Of a stretch of DNA of 64,000 bases, positions 42,474 through 51,763 are shown one piece after another. The position numbers and the translations under genes are program-made. The notes beneath the pieces are model-generated. The model had not been told where the DNA came from and ran no database searches. It saw only the letters and a program-made list of their open reading frames with translations. Source of the stretch: CAZNNH01 sp964574335 (GTDB lineage: Bacteria > Acidobacteriota > Vicinamibacteria > Fen-336); assembly GCA_964574335.1 (NCBI GenBank), contig CAZNNH010000007.1, positions 1 through 64,000 on the forward strand. The letters run 5' to 3'. Every line of letters begins with the position of its first letter. The stretch's first letter is position 1.

Positions 42474-44276
42474 ATGACCGCCCGGATCCTCGGCATCTCG
42501 GCCTACTATCACGACTCCGCCGCTTGCCTCGTGATCGACGGGAAGATCGTGGCGGCCGCCCAGGAGGAGCGCTTCTCCCGCAAGAAGCACGACTCCGACT
42601 TCCCCGGCCAGGCGGTCGCCTATTGCCTCCGCGAGGGGCGGCTCGAGGCCGGGGAGCTGGACTACGTGGCCTTCTACGACAAGCCGATCCTGAAGTTCGA
42701 CCGGCTGCTCGAGAGCTACATCCACTACGCGCCGCTCGGCATCCGCTCCTTCCTCAAGTCGATGCCGGTCTGGCTCAGGTCCAAGCTTCGCACCCGTGAC
42801 GAGATTCGCAAGCGCCTCGCCTTCGAGGGCCCGATCCTGTTCACCGAGCACCACCAGGCCCACGCCGCCAGCGCCTTCTTCCCCTCGCCGTTCGAGCGGG
42901 CGGCGATCCTGACCATCGACGGGGTCGGCGAGTGGGCCACCGCCAGTCTGGGGCGGGGCGAGGGGAGCCGGGTCGAGCTGCTCAAGGAGCTGCGCTTCCC
43001 GCACTCGCTGGGTCTCTTGTACACGGCCTTCACCTACTTCCTCGGCTTCGAGGTCAACTCCGGGGAGTACAAGGTGATGGGCCTGGCCCCCTATGGCGAG
43101 CCCCGCTACGTCGACCGGATCCGCGACCAGCTCATCGACATCCGCCCCGACGGCTCGTTCAAGCTGAACATGCGCTACTTCGACTACGGCGCCGGCCTGA
43201 AGATGACGAGCGCCGCCTTCGACCGGCTCTTCGGGGGCTCGCCGCGGGCGCCGGAGGGCGCCCTGACCCAGCGCGAGCTGGACCTGGCCGCCTCCATCCA
43301 GGTGGTGGTCGAGCAGGTGATGCTGGGCATGGCCCGGCACGCCCACGAGCTGACCGGCGAGAAGCGCCTGGTGCTGGCCGGGGGGGTGGCCCTGAACTGC
43401 GTGGGCAACGGCAAGCTGCTCCGCGAGGGGCCGTTCGAGGATCTCTGGATCCAGCCTGCCGCCGGAGATGCCGGTGGTGCGGTGGGAGCAGCGCTCTTCG
43501 CGCACCATCAGCTCCTGGGAGGCGAGCGACACGTGGACGGCCGGCGCGACTCGCAGCGCGCGTCGCTGCTGGGCCCGAGCTTCGACGAGGGCGAGCTTCA
43601 GCAGCTTCTGGCTCGCGAGGGGGTCGACGCGGAGCGCTTCGACGACCTGGAGTCGCTCGCCGAGCGGGTCGCCGAGCTGCTCACCCAGCAGCAGGCCATC
43701 GGCTGGTTCCAGGGACGGATGGAGTTCGGCCCGCGGGCGCTTGGGGCGCGCTCGATCATCGCCGATCCGCGCAGCCCGGAGATGCAGTCGCGGCTCAACC
43801 GCAAGGTCAAGTTCCGGGAGTCGTTCCGGCCCTTCGCGCCGGCGGTGCTGCGCGAGCACCTGGCCGATTTCTACGAGCTGGATCGCGACAGCCCCTACAT
43901 GCTGCTGGTCTGCGATGTCCACGCCCGCCAGCGGCGGCCGGTCGACGAGTCGAGCGTGGCGGGCCTCGACAAGCTGAAGCTGGTCCGCTCCACGCTGCCG
44001 GCGGTGACCCACGTCGACCACTCAGCCCGTGTCCAGACCGTCAGCCGCGAAGACAACCCCGCTTTCCATGCGGTCATCGAGCGGTTCCACCGCCGGACGG
44101 GGGTGCCGGTGATCGTCAACACGTCGTTCAACGTCCGCGGCGAGCCGATCGTCTGTACCCCCGAGGACGCCTACCGCTGCTTCCGCCGGACCAACCTCGA
44201 CGCCCTGGTCCTGGGCCCCTACCTGATCCAGAAGCCGACCGCGCCGGCGCCTTCGAGGAATGAAACCCTTGGCTGA
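42474..44276 (+). CDS. NodU/CmcH-family carbamoyltransferase
   Basis: Transfers a carbamoyl group from carbamoyl phosphate, via carbamoyl-adenylate, to a hydroxyl on a sugar or natural product; 600 residues. Conserved blocks are GISAYYHDSAACLVIDGKIV at the start, FTEHHQAHAASAFF near 124, AILTIDGVGEWATASLGRG, VLAGGVALNCVGNGKL near 300, WFQGRMEFGPRALGARSI near 411 and VPVIVNTSFNVRGEPIV near 545. This is the full Kae1-like plus YrdC-like layout. It is first in a tight operon and overlaps the SxtJ-like gene by 17 bp. Confidence 0.93.
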   Translation: MTARILGISAYYHDSAACLVIDGKIVAAAQEERFSRKKHDSDFPGQAVAYCLREGRLEAGELDYVAFYDKPILKFDRLLESYIHYAPLGIRSFLKSMPVWLRSKLRTRDEIRKRLAFEGPILFTEHHQAHAASAFFPSPFERAAILTIDGVGEWATASLGRGEGSRVELLKELRFPHSLGLLYTAFTYFLGFEVNSGEYKVMGLAPYGEPRYVDRIRDQLIDIRPDGSFKLNMRYFDYGAGLKMTSAAFDRLFGGSPRAPEGALTQRELDLAASIQVVVEQVMLGMARHAHELTGEKRLVLAGGVALNCVGNGKLLREGPFEDLWIQPAAGDAGGAVGAALFAHHQLLGGERHVDGRRDSQRASLLGPSFDEGELQQLLAREGVDAERFDDLESLAERVAELLTQQQAIGWFQGRMEFGPRALGARSIIADPRSPEMQSRLNRKVKFRESFRPFAPAVLREHLADFYELDRDSPYMLLVCDVHARQRRPVDESSVAGLDKLKLVRSTLPAVTHVDHSARVQTVSREDNPAFHAVIERFHRRTGVPVIVNTSFNVRGEPIVCTPEDAYRCFRRTNLDALVLGPYLIQKPTAPAPSRNETLG

Positions 44277-44691
44277 GACGGGATCCGCACCGGCCGGCTC
44301 CCCCCAGGCCGCCGAGGCCCGACGGGTCGCCCTCGGCTTCGGCACGGCGCTGCTGGTGCTCACCGTGACTGCCTACCTGAAGGGCCGGCCGCTCCAGGCC
44401 GGGATCCTGGCCGGCCTGCTGGCGCTGGTGGCGGTCGGCGCCGCCCTGGAGCTGCGAGCCTGGCTGCTGGCCTCGCGGGTCCTGAACGGCTTGGCGCTTC
44501 TGCTGCTGCGGGCGGCGTCGCGCCTGACGCTGTGCGTCATCTTCTACGGAGTGCTGACGCCGGCCGGGCTGCTTCTCCGCCTGATCCGGCGGCGGCCGCT
44601 CGACACCGCATGGAGGGACGGCCGACCCAGCTACTGGCGGGAGCCCCGGCAGATGCCTTCCACCGTGAGCCGCTACCAGAAGCAGTACTGA
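44260..44691 (+). CDS. SxtJ-like small membrane protein
   Basis: A 143-residue protein with three hydrophobic segments at about 25-58 and 83-108 and a polar C-terminus ending YWREPRQMPSTVSRYQKQY. Size, topology and position directly after a carbamoyltransferase match the SxtJ family, whose function is not established. The ATG at 44260 lies inside the carbamoyltransferase end (17-bp overlap), implying coupling. Confidence 0.75.
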   Translation: MKPLAETGSAPAGSPQAAEARRVALGFGTALLVLTVTAYLKGRPLQAGILAGLLALVAVGAALELRAWLLASRVLNGLALLLLRAASRLTLCVIFYGVLTPAGLLLRLIRRRPLDTAWRDGRPSYWREPRQMPSTVSRYQKQY

Positions 44692-44750
44692 CACCCCCGC
44701 TCGACACCGCCAGGCGTTTCTGAGGAATAATCTAAGGGTAGGAGGATCTC

Positions 44751-44897
44751 GTGCTCGGGCTGCTCAAGGAGTTCTGGGAGTTCTTGAGAGAGGACAAGAA
44801 GCTGTGGCTGCTGCCGATCGTGGTGCTCCTGGTCGTGATCGGCCTGTTCCTCACCTCGGGGAGCAGCGTGGCCCCGCTCGTCTATGCCCTCTTCTAG
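44751..44897 (+). CDS. 48-residue DUF5989-like membrane peptide
   Basis: A short GTG-started gene with GGAGG seven bases upstream. The protein begins LGLLKEFWEFLREDKKLWLL and continues into a single hydrophobic helix (PIVVLLVVIGLFLTSGSS) and a short tail ending VYALF. Charge pattern, size and position between SxtJ-like and downstream genes match the DUF5989 family found beside carbamoyltransferases. It is probably a membrane partner; function unknown. Confidence 0.75.
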   Translation: MLGLLKEFWEFLREDKKLWLLPIVVLLVVIGLFLTSGSSVAPLVYALF

Positions 44898-44906
44898 GCC
44901 GGCTCC

Positions 44907-45911
44907 GTGACGGAGCCCGGCGCCGGGCTCTTGGCCTGTCCCGGCTGCGGAGGTGACCTCGGCTCGGATGGGACCGACGCCGAGCTCCGTTGCGGCGGCT
45001 GCCAGCGACGCTACTCCCTCGGGGAGGGAATCCCCCGGCTGTTCCTGCCCACCGAGTCGGCGCCCGCCGGCGACGTCACCGACGAGGTCCAGGCCTTCTA
45101 CGAGCAGACACCGTTCCCCGACTACGAGGACGCCGACTCGCCGGCCAGCCTTCGAGAGAAGGCCGGCCGCGGCGTCTTCGCCGCCCTCCTCGACGCCCAG
45201 ATCCCCGAGACGGCGCGGGTCCTCGAGGTCGGCTGCGGCACCGGACAGCTCGGCAACTTCCTGGCCCTGGTCCCGGAGCGGACGGTGGTGGCGACCGACA
45301 TGTGCCTCAACTCGCTCCGCCTGGCGCAGGCCTTCAAGACCCGGAACGGAATCGACAACGTCACCTTCGCCCAGATGAACCTGTTCCGCCCCGGCCTCAA
45401 GCTCGGCGCCTTCGACTTCGTCGTGTGCAACGGCGTGCTGCACCACACCAGCGCCCCCGCGCGTGGCTTCGAGGTGCTGTGTCGGCTGGTCCGGCCAGGA
45501 GGCTGCGTGGTGGTCGGCCTCTACAACGCCCTGGGCCGGCTGCCGACCCTCTGGCGCCGGGCCCTGATGCGGATCGGGGGCGAGCGCCTGGCGATACTCG
45601 ATCCGCGGCTCCGTTCCGCGACCGTGGGCGAGACCCGCAAGCGGAGCTGGTTCATGGACCAGTATCGGCATCCCCACGAGTCGCGGCACAGCTTCTCCGA
45701 GGTGCTGCGCTGGTTCGATGCCGGTGGTCTCGACTTCCTCGGCAGCATACCCCCCTCGCGGGTCTTCGAGCCGTTCCGTTCGGAGAGGCCGTTGCTCGAG
45801 CCCAGCTCGCCCGGCTCGGCGGCAGAGCGCCGCCTGGTCGAGCTGGGGATGCTGCTGAAAGGCGGCCAGGACGGAGGCCTGTTCGTGATGATCGGGAGCA
45901 AACGACCGTGA
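44907..45911 (+). CDS. Methyltransferase with N-terminal zinc ribbon
   Basis: A 334-residue SAM methyltransferase. The N-terminal Trm112-like zinc ribbon has CPGCGG and CGGCQRRYSL. The Rossmann domain has VLEVGCGTGQLGNFL near 98, VVATDM and FDFVVCNGVLHHTSAPARGFE near 170. The C-terminal third is basic and aromatic (RKRSWFMDQYRHPHESRHSF). GTG 44907 lies 9 bp after the DUF5989-like stop, and the stop overlaps the next gene by 4 bp. The substrate is probably the molecule handled by the cassette (inferred). Confidence 0.83.
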   Translation: MTEPGAGLLACPGCGGDLGSDGTDAELRCGGCQRRYSLGEGIPRLFLPTESAPAGDVTDEVQAFYEQTPFPDYEDADSPASLREKAGRGVFAALLDAQIPETARVLEVGCGTGQLGNFLALVPERTVVATDMCLNSLRLAQAFKTRNGIDNVTFAQMNLFRPGLKLGAFDFVVCNGVLHHTSAPARGFEVLCRLVRPGGCVVVGLYNALGRLPTLWRRALMRIGGERLAILDPRLRSATVGETRKRSWFMDQYRHPHESRHSFSEVLRWFDAGGLDFLGSIPPSRVFEPFRSERPLLEPSSPGSAAERRLVELGMLLKGGQDGGLFVMIGSKRP

Positions 45912-47056
45912 GCCCGAGGCCCCGACTCTCCCCACGCAGGCGCCTGGTCTTCTGGGCGGCGTACCTGCTGCTGCTGGGGGTGGTCCCCCAGGCGATCTCC
46001 GTGGCGTGGCGCAGCCAGGTGATGTACCGGGACATCAAGAGCTCGCATTGGAGCCTGATCGGGAAGATGTACCGGTTCGACCCCGAGCTGGGCTACGCCC
46101 CGATCCCGGGTTCGCTGGCCTACTGGCGGGTGGCGCCCGGGATGGACGTGCCGGTCCGACACGACCGCGACGGCTTCCGGGTGCCGGAGCCGGCGCCTGC
46201 CGCGACGCCCGGGCGGCATCCCAGGATCATGGCGCTGGGCTGCTCGGCCACGGCCGGCGACGCGTGCCGGGCCGAGGACGTCTACCCCTACCGGGTGGCG
46301 GAAGCGCTCCACGGACAGGCGATGAACGCCGCAGTGTGCGGCTACGGCCTCGCCCAGATGCTGCTTCGGGCTCGGCGGCTGCTTCCCGAGCAGCGGCCCG
46401 ACCTGCTGCTGGTTCAGTACGCCGACTGGCTGGTCGCCCGCTCACAGACCCAGTACGCCCCGAGCCGTCTGGGCACCGTCCCCTCTCCCTACTTCTTCAA
46501 GGCCGAGGACTCCACGATCCGGGTCCAGCCGGCCGTCTTCTCGACCAACCTGTTCACGCTGCCCGCCTGGCAGTACGCCGGCTATCGGGGAGGCCCCTTC
46601 GACCGGCTGTCGTTCCTGGTCAGGGTGGGCGTACCGCTCTTTCTCCGCGAGGACGTGGCCTTCTCGGCCCTGGCGGTGCGCCGGGCGTTCGGGGCGGTGC
46701 CCCCGCCGACGCCTGACGGCGACGCCATCGTACACAGCGTGTACACCGAGCTGGCCGGCCTGTGCGCGGCCACCGGGACTCGGATGGTCGTGGTGATCCT
46801 GGGACCGGTCGACCGACCGGACCGACGGACCTTCCTGGACCAGCTCGAGGGCGTCCAGGTGGTGGATGCCGAGGCGGCGTTGTGGCGCGAGCTGCGCCGC
46901 TCCCTGCCCGAGGGCCGAGCGCTCGAGGCGGACGACTACATGAAGCGGTATGGCCACTGGCACGGCACCCCGCCCGTGCTGGTCGACTCGCATCCCAACC
47001 CGCTCGCCCACGCCGTGATCGCCGAAGAGATCGTGAGGGCGCTCGGGCCGTCGTGA
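45908..47056 (+). CDS. Membrane-anchored SGNH hydrolase-like protein
   Basis: A 382-residue protein. An N-terminal transmembrane helix (about 10-32) is followed by a domain with ALGCSATAGDACRAEDVYPY near 106, where the GDSx block is altered to GCSATAG, and VLVDSHPNPLAHAVIAEEI near 360, which carries the Asp and His expected of the SGNH fold. GTG 45908 overlaps the methyltransferase stop (GTGA). SGNH proteins often accompany carbamoyltransferase/SxtJ/DUF5989 genes. Extracytoplasmic O-acyl transfer or hydrolysis is possible; activity is unproven. Confidence 0.7.
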   Translation: MSPRPRLSPRRRLVFWAAYLLLLGVVPQAISVAWRSQVMYRDIKSSHWSLIGKMYRFDPELGYAPIPGSLAYWRVAPGMDVPVRHDRDGFRVPEPAPAATPGRHPRIMALGCSATAGDACRAEDVYPYRVAEALHGQAMNAAVCGYGLAQMLLRARRLLPEQRPDLLLVQYADWLVARSQTQYAPSRLGTVPSPYFFKAEDSTIRVQPAVFSTNLFTLPAWQYAGYRGGPFDRLSFLVRVGVPLFLREDVAFSALAVRRAFGAVPPPTPDGDAIVHSVYTELAGLCAATGTRMVVVILGPVDRPDRRTFLDQLEGVQVVDAEAALWRELRRSLPEGRALEADDYMKRYGHWHGTPPVLVDSHPNPLAHAVIAEEIVRALGPS

Positions 47057-47117
47057 CCGCCGGCCACCTGCCAGCGCGCGCTTCCAGGGAGGCTCCTCAC
47101 CGTGTAGAGTCCGCCGC

Positions 47118-48164
47118 ATGCTTTTCCCCAAGCACATCTCCTTCACCGTCACCAACGCCTGCAACCTCCGCTGCCGCATGTGCGGTCAGTGGAGCGACCA
47201 GGGCTACGTCGCGGCCGGCGCCCGGCCGGTCAGGCCGGAGATGACCATCGACGACTGGAAGAGGCTCGTCGACGAGGCAGCCGAGAACGGCGCCGCCTAC
47301 ATCCTGGTCCGGGGGGGCGAGCCGTTCCTGCTCCCCGGCATCATGGAGCTGCTCCGGCACATCACGTCGAAGGGGATCCTCCTGTCGATCGACACCAACG
47401 GCACCCTGGTGGAGCGCTACGCCGAGGAGCTGGTCGGTCTCGGGCGGACGCACATCACCTTCTCGGTGGACGGGCCGGAGGCGGTCCACGACGACGTCCG
47501 TCGAGTGGCCGGCAGCTTCCGCAAGACGAAGGGGTCCATCGCGCGCCTCTCGGCGCTCGAGGCCGAGCGCGGCCTCGAGATCAGCAAGAGCTTCTGCTTC
47601 ACCATCAGCGGCCACAACTACCGCCACCTGGGCCAGATGCCCGACGTGGCGCGCGAGCTGGGCCTCACCACGGTGAGCATCGTCCCCTACTACTACTTCC
47701 CGAAGGAGGTGGGAGCCGCCTACCAGCGGGAGCTGCGTGAAGAGCTGGACAGCGAGGCCTTCTCGTGGGTCGGCTTCCATGCGGAGGATTCCGGAGTGGA
47801 CCCGGAGGTGTTTCGCGAGCAGCTCCGCGCCTACCTCGCGAGCCTCGGTGACGTCCGCAGCTTCCCCTTCATGCCCATGACCGAAGAGGAGTACCTCACC
47901 TGGTTCGCCGGCCCGTGGGAGCCGGTCGGGCCGCTCACGTGCCACAACGTGGAGAAGGTGATCGACATCCAGCCCAACGGAGACGCCAACTTCTGCCTCG
48001 ACTTCCCCGACTACGTGTTCGGGAACGTCCGGCGCTCGACGATCGCCGAGGTGTGGAACGGCGAGCGGGCCGAGAGGTTCCGCGAGTACCGGCGCCGCAA
48101 GCCGCTCGCCGTCTGCTACCGGTGCGGCGCCAAGTACATGTCGGAGCTGGAAGGCAAACGCTAG
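47118..48164 (+). CDS. SPASM-type radical SAM protein
   Basis: A 348-residue radical SAM enzyme. The cluster motif CNLRCRMC uses Cys15, 19 and 22, followed by LVRGGEPFLLPGI (GGE motif) and SIDTNGTL. The C-terminal SPASM-like region holds cysteines in LTCHNVEKVIDIQPNGDANF (near 275), CLDFPDY and CYRCGAKYM, which ligate auxiliary clusters. It lies 61 bp after the SGNH gene and probably ends the operon. The substrate is unknown; peptide or sugar modification is known for relatives. Confidence 0.88.
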   Translation: MLFPKHISFTVTNACNLRCRMCGQWSDQGYVAAGARPVRPEMTIDDWKRLVDEAAENGAAYILVRGGEPFLLPGIMELLRHITSKGILLSIDTNGTLVERYAEELVGLGRTHITFSVDGPEAVHDDVRRVAGSFRKTKGSIARLSALEAERGLEISKSFCFTISGHNYRHLGQMPDVARELGLTTVSIVPYYYFPKEVGAAYQRELREELDSEAFSWVGFHAEDSGVDPEVFREQLRAYLASLGDVRSFPFMPMTEEEYLTWFAGPWEPVGPLTCHNVEKVIDIQPNGDANFCLDFPDYVFGNVRRSTIAEVWNGERAERFREYRRRKPLAVCYRCGAKYMSELEGKR

Positions 48165-48220
48165 CGAAGAGACGAGAGAACACGGCAGGGAGGCGACGAC
48201 CCGAATCCTCTGATCCGACC

Positions 48221-48577
48221 CCCCCCGGGCGCAGCCTGCTTCCACTGCTGGCCGGCAGACGGCTCGAACCGCGCCCGCTGTTGGCCTACACCGACCGGAA
48301 GGGCCAGAAGGACGGCCAGGACCTGCTTCTTCACGCGGTGGTGCGGGGCGATCGACTGCTGGTCTGCCGACGGCCCGGTGGTCGGGAGCTCTTCCATCGC
48401 TGCGACCGTCGCGAGCTGACGGACCTCTCGGGTGCGCACCCGGAACGGGTGACCGAGCTGGAGGGGTGCTATCGCGACCTGGAGTCCCGGCTGCCCTCCT
48501 TCGTGCCGGCCCGGCGGCGGATCGAGCTGGACAGCCACCAGGCCGAACGGCTGCGGGTCCTGGGATACGTCGACTAG
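48221..48577 (+). pseudogene. C-terminal remnant of a sulfatase
   Basis: The frame shows the typical sulfatase ending: PPGRSLLPLLAGRRLEPRPL, LLHAVVRGDRLLVCRRPGGR, ELTDLSGAHPERVTELEGCY and a final AERLRVLGYVD. The catalytic N-terminal two thirds (CxPxR motif and metal site) are missing and no start is seen. The true gene has been truncated next to the radical SAM gene. The 216 bp after it, up to 48793, show nothing else. Confidence 0.65.
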
Positions 48578-48793
48578 CGCGGGCGAGCCCGGACCCCGAT
48601 CTCCCGCCTCCGCTCCGTGACCTGCTGGCAAAGGGCCACCGTAGAGGCCGACCGCGGCCAGCAGGATGTCAGAGGTCAAAGAGGCGCATTCCCGGTGTCG
48701 ACGGCCCGGATGCTGGAACTGGATCGCCGGCTCCAACGTTCAGTCCACAAAGGGTCTCAGTGCGGGGCAACCGAAGAAAGGGAGAGTAGTCCA

Positions 48794-51571
48794 ATGAGAG
48801 AACTAGGCGCGCCGCTGGTCGCCGCTGGTTTGGCCGTCGCCCTGGCGGCGAGCCCGGCGCCGGCACAGCAGCCGGGACCGACGCCGGACACGACCGTGAC
48901 ACGCCTGCCGTGGGACCCCCCCGGCGAGCCGTTCATCAGGGACTGGCTGCTCCTCGGCCAGTTCCCGGCGCCGGTCGCCTTTGAGGACGACGAGGCCCCG
49001 GACTTCCTGCTCGAGCACGGCGGCGAGGGCGCCATCGCCCCCGTGGCCGGGATGGCGCACACCGGACCCGACGGGGAGCGCCGAGTGTGGATCGCCCACC
49101 AGTCCGCGACCGACCTCGTCGACGTGGCGGCGGCCCTGGGGGCCCAGCCGCAGAGCGCCTCGGTCTCGTATGCCTTCACCACCCTCGACGCCGCCGAGGC
49201 CGGCCCGGCGCTGCTGGCGATGGGCATCGACGGCGGCGTGGTCCTGTACGTGAACGGAGAGAGGGTCTTCACCAACCTGCGAGGCCGCGTGGCCGTTCCC
49301 GACGAGGACGTGGCCAAGGTCACGCTGGTGAAGGGCCCCAACCGGATCCTGGTCAAGATGCAAAACGTGTGGGGCAACGTGGCGCTGTGCGCCCGGCGGG
49401 TCGGTCCCGCGAAGCTGCTCGAGCGGGCCGCCGCGCTCCGGGTCCACGAGGTTCCCGACGGGGCCTCCCTCACCGTCCAGATCGACGACCCGCTGGCCCA
49501 GAAGGCGACCTGGCGGCCCCAGGCCCGAGTGGAGCTGGTGGCGCCCGGCGGCCAGGTGCTAGCGGCGCGCACGGCGCTTCGCGGAGCGGCGGTTCTCTTC
49601 GACATCGCCACGCTCGAGCCGGGGCCGTACGAGGTGCGTTGCGCCAGCGCCAGGCTGGACGGCCAGGGCACGCTCAGCTACGCCGGCTACTACAAGGGCG
49701 ACATGCTGGCGGCGGCCCGCCGCCTGGTAGCCGGGGCCGCCGCGGCTGGTCCGGATGACCTGATCACGCCCGTGCTCGGCCAGATCGTCCAGCACCGCCT
49801 GCGCGGCAAGGTGGACGAGGTGACGCGGATCCCCGATGCGGCCTTCGCCGGCATCCACTCGGCCCTGATGGAGAGTGAGGAGCTGCACCTGGCGGAGACC
49901 GACGCCTCGGCCCGTGCACGGGGCAACGGCTTCGTGCGCCTGGCCTGGATCGATCCCGTCGACGGCTCGCCCCAGTACTGTCGCGCCTACCTGCCCCCCG
50001 GCTACGACGCCTCCCGGCGATGGCCGATGGTGGTCAACCTCCACGGGTTCTACGGTGCCAACCCGCCCTACGTGGGCTGGTGGTCGGCCGACTCGCGCCA
50101 CTCCCGGATCGCCGACGACCACGGCGTGATCCTGATCGAGCCCCACGGCCGGGGCAACGTGGCCTACCAGGGGATCGGGCGGCTGGACGTGCTGCGGGCC
50201 ATCGACGAGGCCAAGGCGGCGTTCTCGGTGGATCCGGACCGGGTGCTGTTGGTGGGCCAGTCGATGGGAGGCTATGGCACCTGGCACGTGGGCACCCGCC
50301 ATCCGGAGCTGTTCGCCGCCATCGGCCCCATCTACGGCGGGTCGGACTACCGCGTGCAGTTCAGCCCGGAGCAGGTGGCCCAGGTCAGCCCCTTCCTGCG
50401 CTTCCTGCTGGAGGCCAGCAGCAGCCTGGCCCAGGCCGAGGACCTGCTGACCACACCCATCTACGCCCACCACGGCGACGCCGACACCGCGGTGCCCGTG
50501 ATCAACAGCCGCTACAACGTCAAGACGCTCCAGCGCTGGGGCTACGACATCCGCTACGCCGAGTACCCGGGGAAGGGCCACGGCGGCCTCGAGGCCGAGT
50601 ACGAGACCAGCCGCTGGTTCCTGCCGCTGCGGCGCGTCCAGGCAAAGCACGTGCGCCTGCGCGCCGCCGAGCTGAAGTACGCCCACGCTCACTGGCTGGC
50701 CGTCACCCAGCGCCAGGACCCGATGGAGCTCGTCCTGGGAGAGGCCCGCATCTGTGGTCCCAACTGGATCCGCCTCGACACCGACAACGCCCTCGAGGTG
50801 GTGCTGACGCCCGGCGACCTGATCGACCCGGCGCGGCCGGTGAGCGTGGTCTGGAACCGGGCACCGGCGCGGGAGCTGGGCGTGGACGACGGCCGAATCG
50901 TGCTGCGGGCCGACGGATATGCGCCGGAGGGAATCGTCAAGACACCGAAGCTCGAGGGACCCCTGAGCGACGTGACCACCACGCCGTACGCCATCGTGGT
51001 GGGGACGGTCTCCGCCGATCCGGAGATGCGGAAGGCGTGCCGGAGAGACGCCGACCGGCGGATCGCCGAATGGGAGAACGCCCAGCACGTGAAGCCCCGC
51101 CACTTCCTCGACACGGAGCTGTCGGACGCCGACATGGCTCGCTACTCGCTGGTGCTGGTCGGAGGGCCGGAGGCCAACGCGGTCACCCGTCGGCTGATCG
51201 ACCGGCTTCCGCTGCAGATCGAGGGGGACCGAGTGACCATCGCCGGCCGGACCTTCGACGCCCCGGGGGCCGCGGTCGGCCTGGTCTATCCCCACCCGCT
51301 GAACCCAGAGCGTTACGTGGCCGTCTACGCGGCCACCGCCCCCTCGGCGCAGGCGTGGCACGCATCGCCGCGGGGGCCCGACCTCAGGCCGGCCCTGGAC
51401 TTCTACATCGACGACGGCCGCACCGGAGACGTCACCCAGGGGGTGGCCATCGACCGGCTGTTCGTGGCCGCGGGCCTCTTCGACTGGCGCTGGCGGCGTG
51501 CCGAGGCGTCTACGCTGCTCGGCGACCCCGCCCTGCGGACCGCGGCACCGCTACGACCCCAGGACCAGTAG
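48794..51571 (+). CDS. Large secreted esterase/prolyl-oligopeptidase-type hydrolase
   Basis: A 925-residue exported protein. ATG 48794 follows GGGAGAG and starts a signal peptide (LVAAGLAVALAASPAPAQ). Residues about 60-210 form a beta-rich domain (VVLYVNGERVFTNLRGR). The alpha/beta-hydrolase core spans about 375-620, with nucleophile Ser in LLVGQSMGGYGTW, Asp in HHGDADTAVPV and His in YPGKGHGGLEAE. The last 300 residues are another beta-rich region, with VLVGGPEANAVTRRLIDRLP near 800. Feruloyl or acetyl esterases and peptidases share this core; the substrate cannot be told by eye. Confidence 0.82.
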   Translation: MRELGAPLVAAGLAVALAASPAPAQQPGPTPDTTVTRLPWDPPGEPFIRDWLLLGQFPAPVAFEDDEAPDFLLEHGGEGAIAPVAGMAHTGPDGERRVWIAHQSATDLVDVAAALGAQPQSASVSYAFTTLDAAEAGPALLAMGIDGGVVLYVNGERVFTNLRGRVAVPDEDVAKVTLVKGPNRILVKMQNVWGNVALCARRVGPAKLLERAAALRVHEVPDGASLTVQIDDPLAQKATWRPQARVELVAPGGQVLAARTALRGAAVLFDIATLEPGPYEVRCASARLDGQGTLSYAGYYKGDMLAAARRLVAGAAAAGPDDLITPVLGQIVQHRLRGKVDEVTRIPDAAFAGIHSALMESEELHLAETDASARARGNGFVRLAWIDPVDGSPQYCRAYLPPGYDASRRWPMVVNLHGFYGANPPYVGWWSADSRHSRIADDHGVILIEPHGRGNVAYQGIGRLDVLRAIDEAKAAFSVDPDRVLLVGQSMGGYGTWHVGTRHPELFAAIGPIYGGSDYRVQFSPEQVAQVSPFLRFLLEASSSLAQAEDLLTTPIYAHHGDADTAVPVINSRYNVKTLQRWGYDIRYAEYPGKGHGGLEAEYETSRWFLPLRRVQAKHVRLRAAELKYAHAHWLAVTQRQDPMELVLGEARICGPNWIRLDTDNALEVVLTPGDLIDPARPVSVVWNRAPARELGVDDGRIVLRADGYAPEGIVKTPKLEGPLSDVTTTPYAIVVGTVSADPEMRKACRRDADRRIAEWENAQHVKPRHFLDTELSDADMARYSLVLVGGPEANAVTRRLIDRLPLQIEGDRVTIAGRTFDAPGAAVGLVYPHPLNPERYVAVYAATAPSAQAWHASPRGPDLRPALDFYIDDGRTGDVTQGVAIDRLFVAAGLFDWRWRRAEASTLLGDPALRTAAPLRPQDQ

Positions 51572-51763
51572 ATGGCGACGTCAGTCCCCGCCCGTCGTCC
51601 GAGAGGCCGGCGACGGGCCGGGCCTGGCGTTTGTGTGGGCGCGCCGGAACAGGGCCCCCTCCTCGGTCACCCTGCCGGAAAGGCAGACGCTTCCCGGTGC
51701 CTGGTTCCCGTCAAGCGTCCGGAGGATACGCGAAGACTCCTGTGCCGCCACGCCGTGGCTTGA

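Noticed and set aside
51572..51763. A possible small gene between the large esterase and the PD40 gene
   Set aside because: All three plus frames give low-information Arg/Pro-rich peptides; one frame looks faintly protein-like (GDGPGLAFVWARRNRAPSSV) but has no supported start or family.
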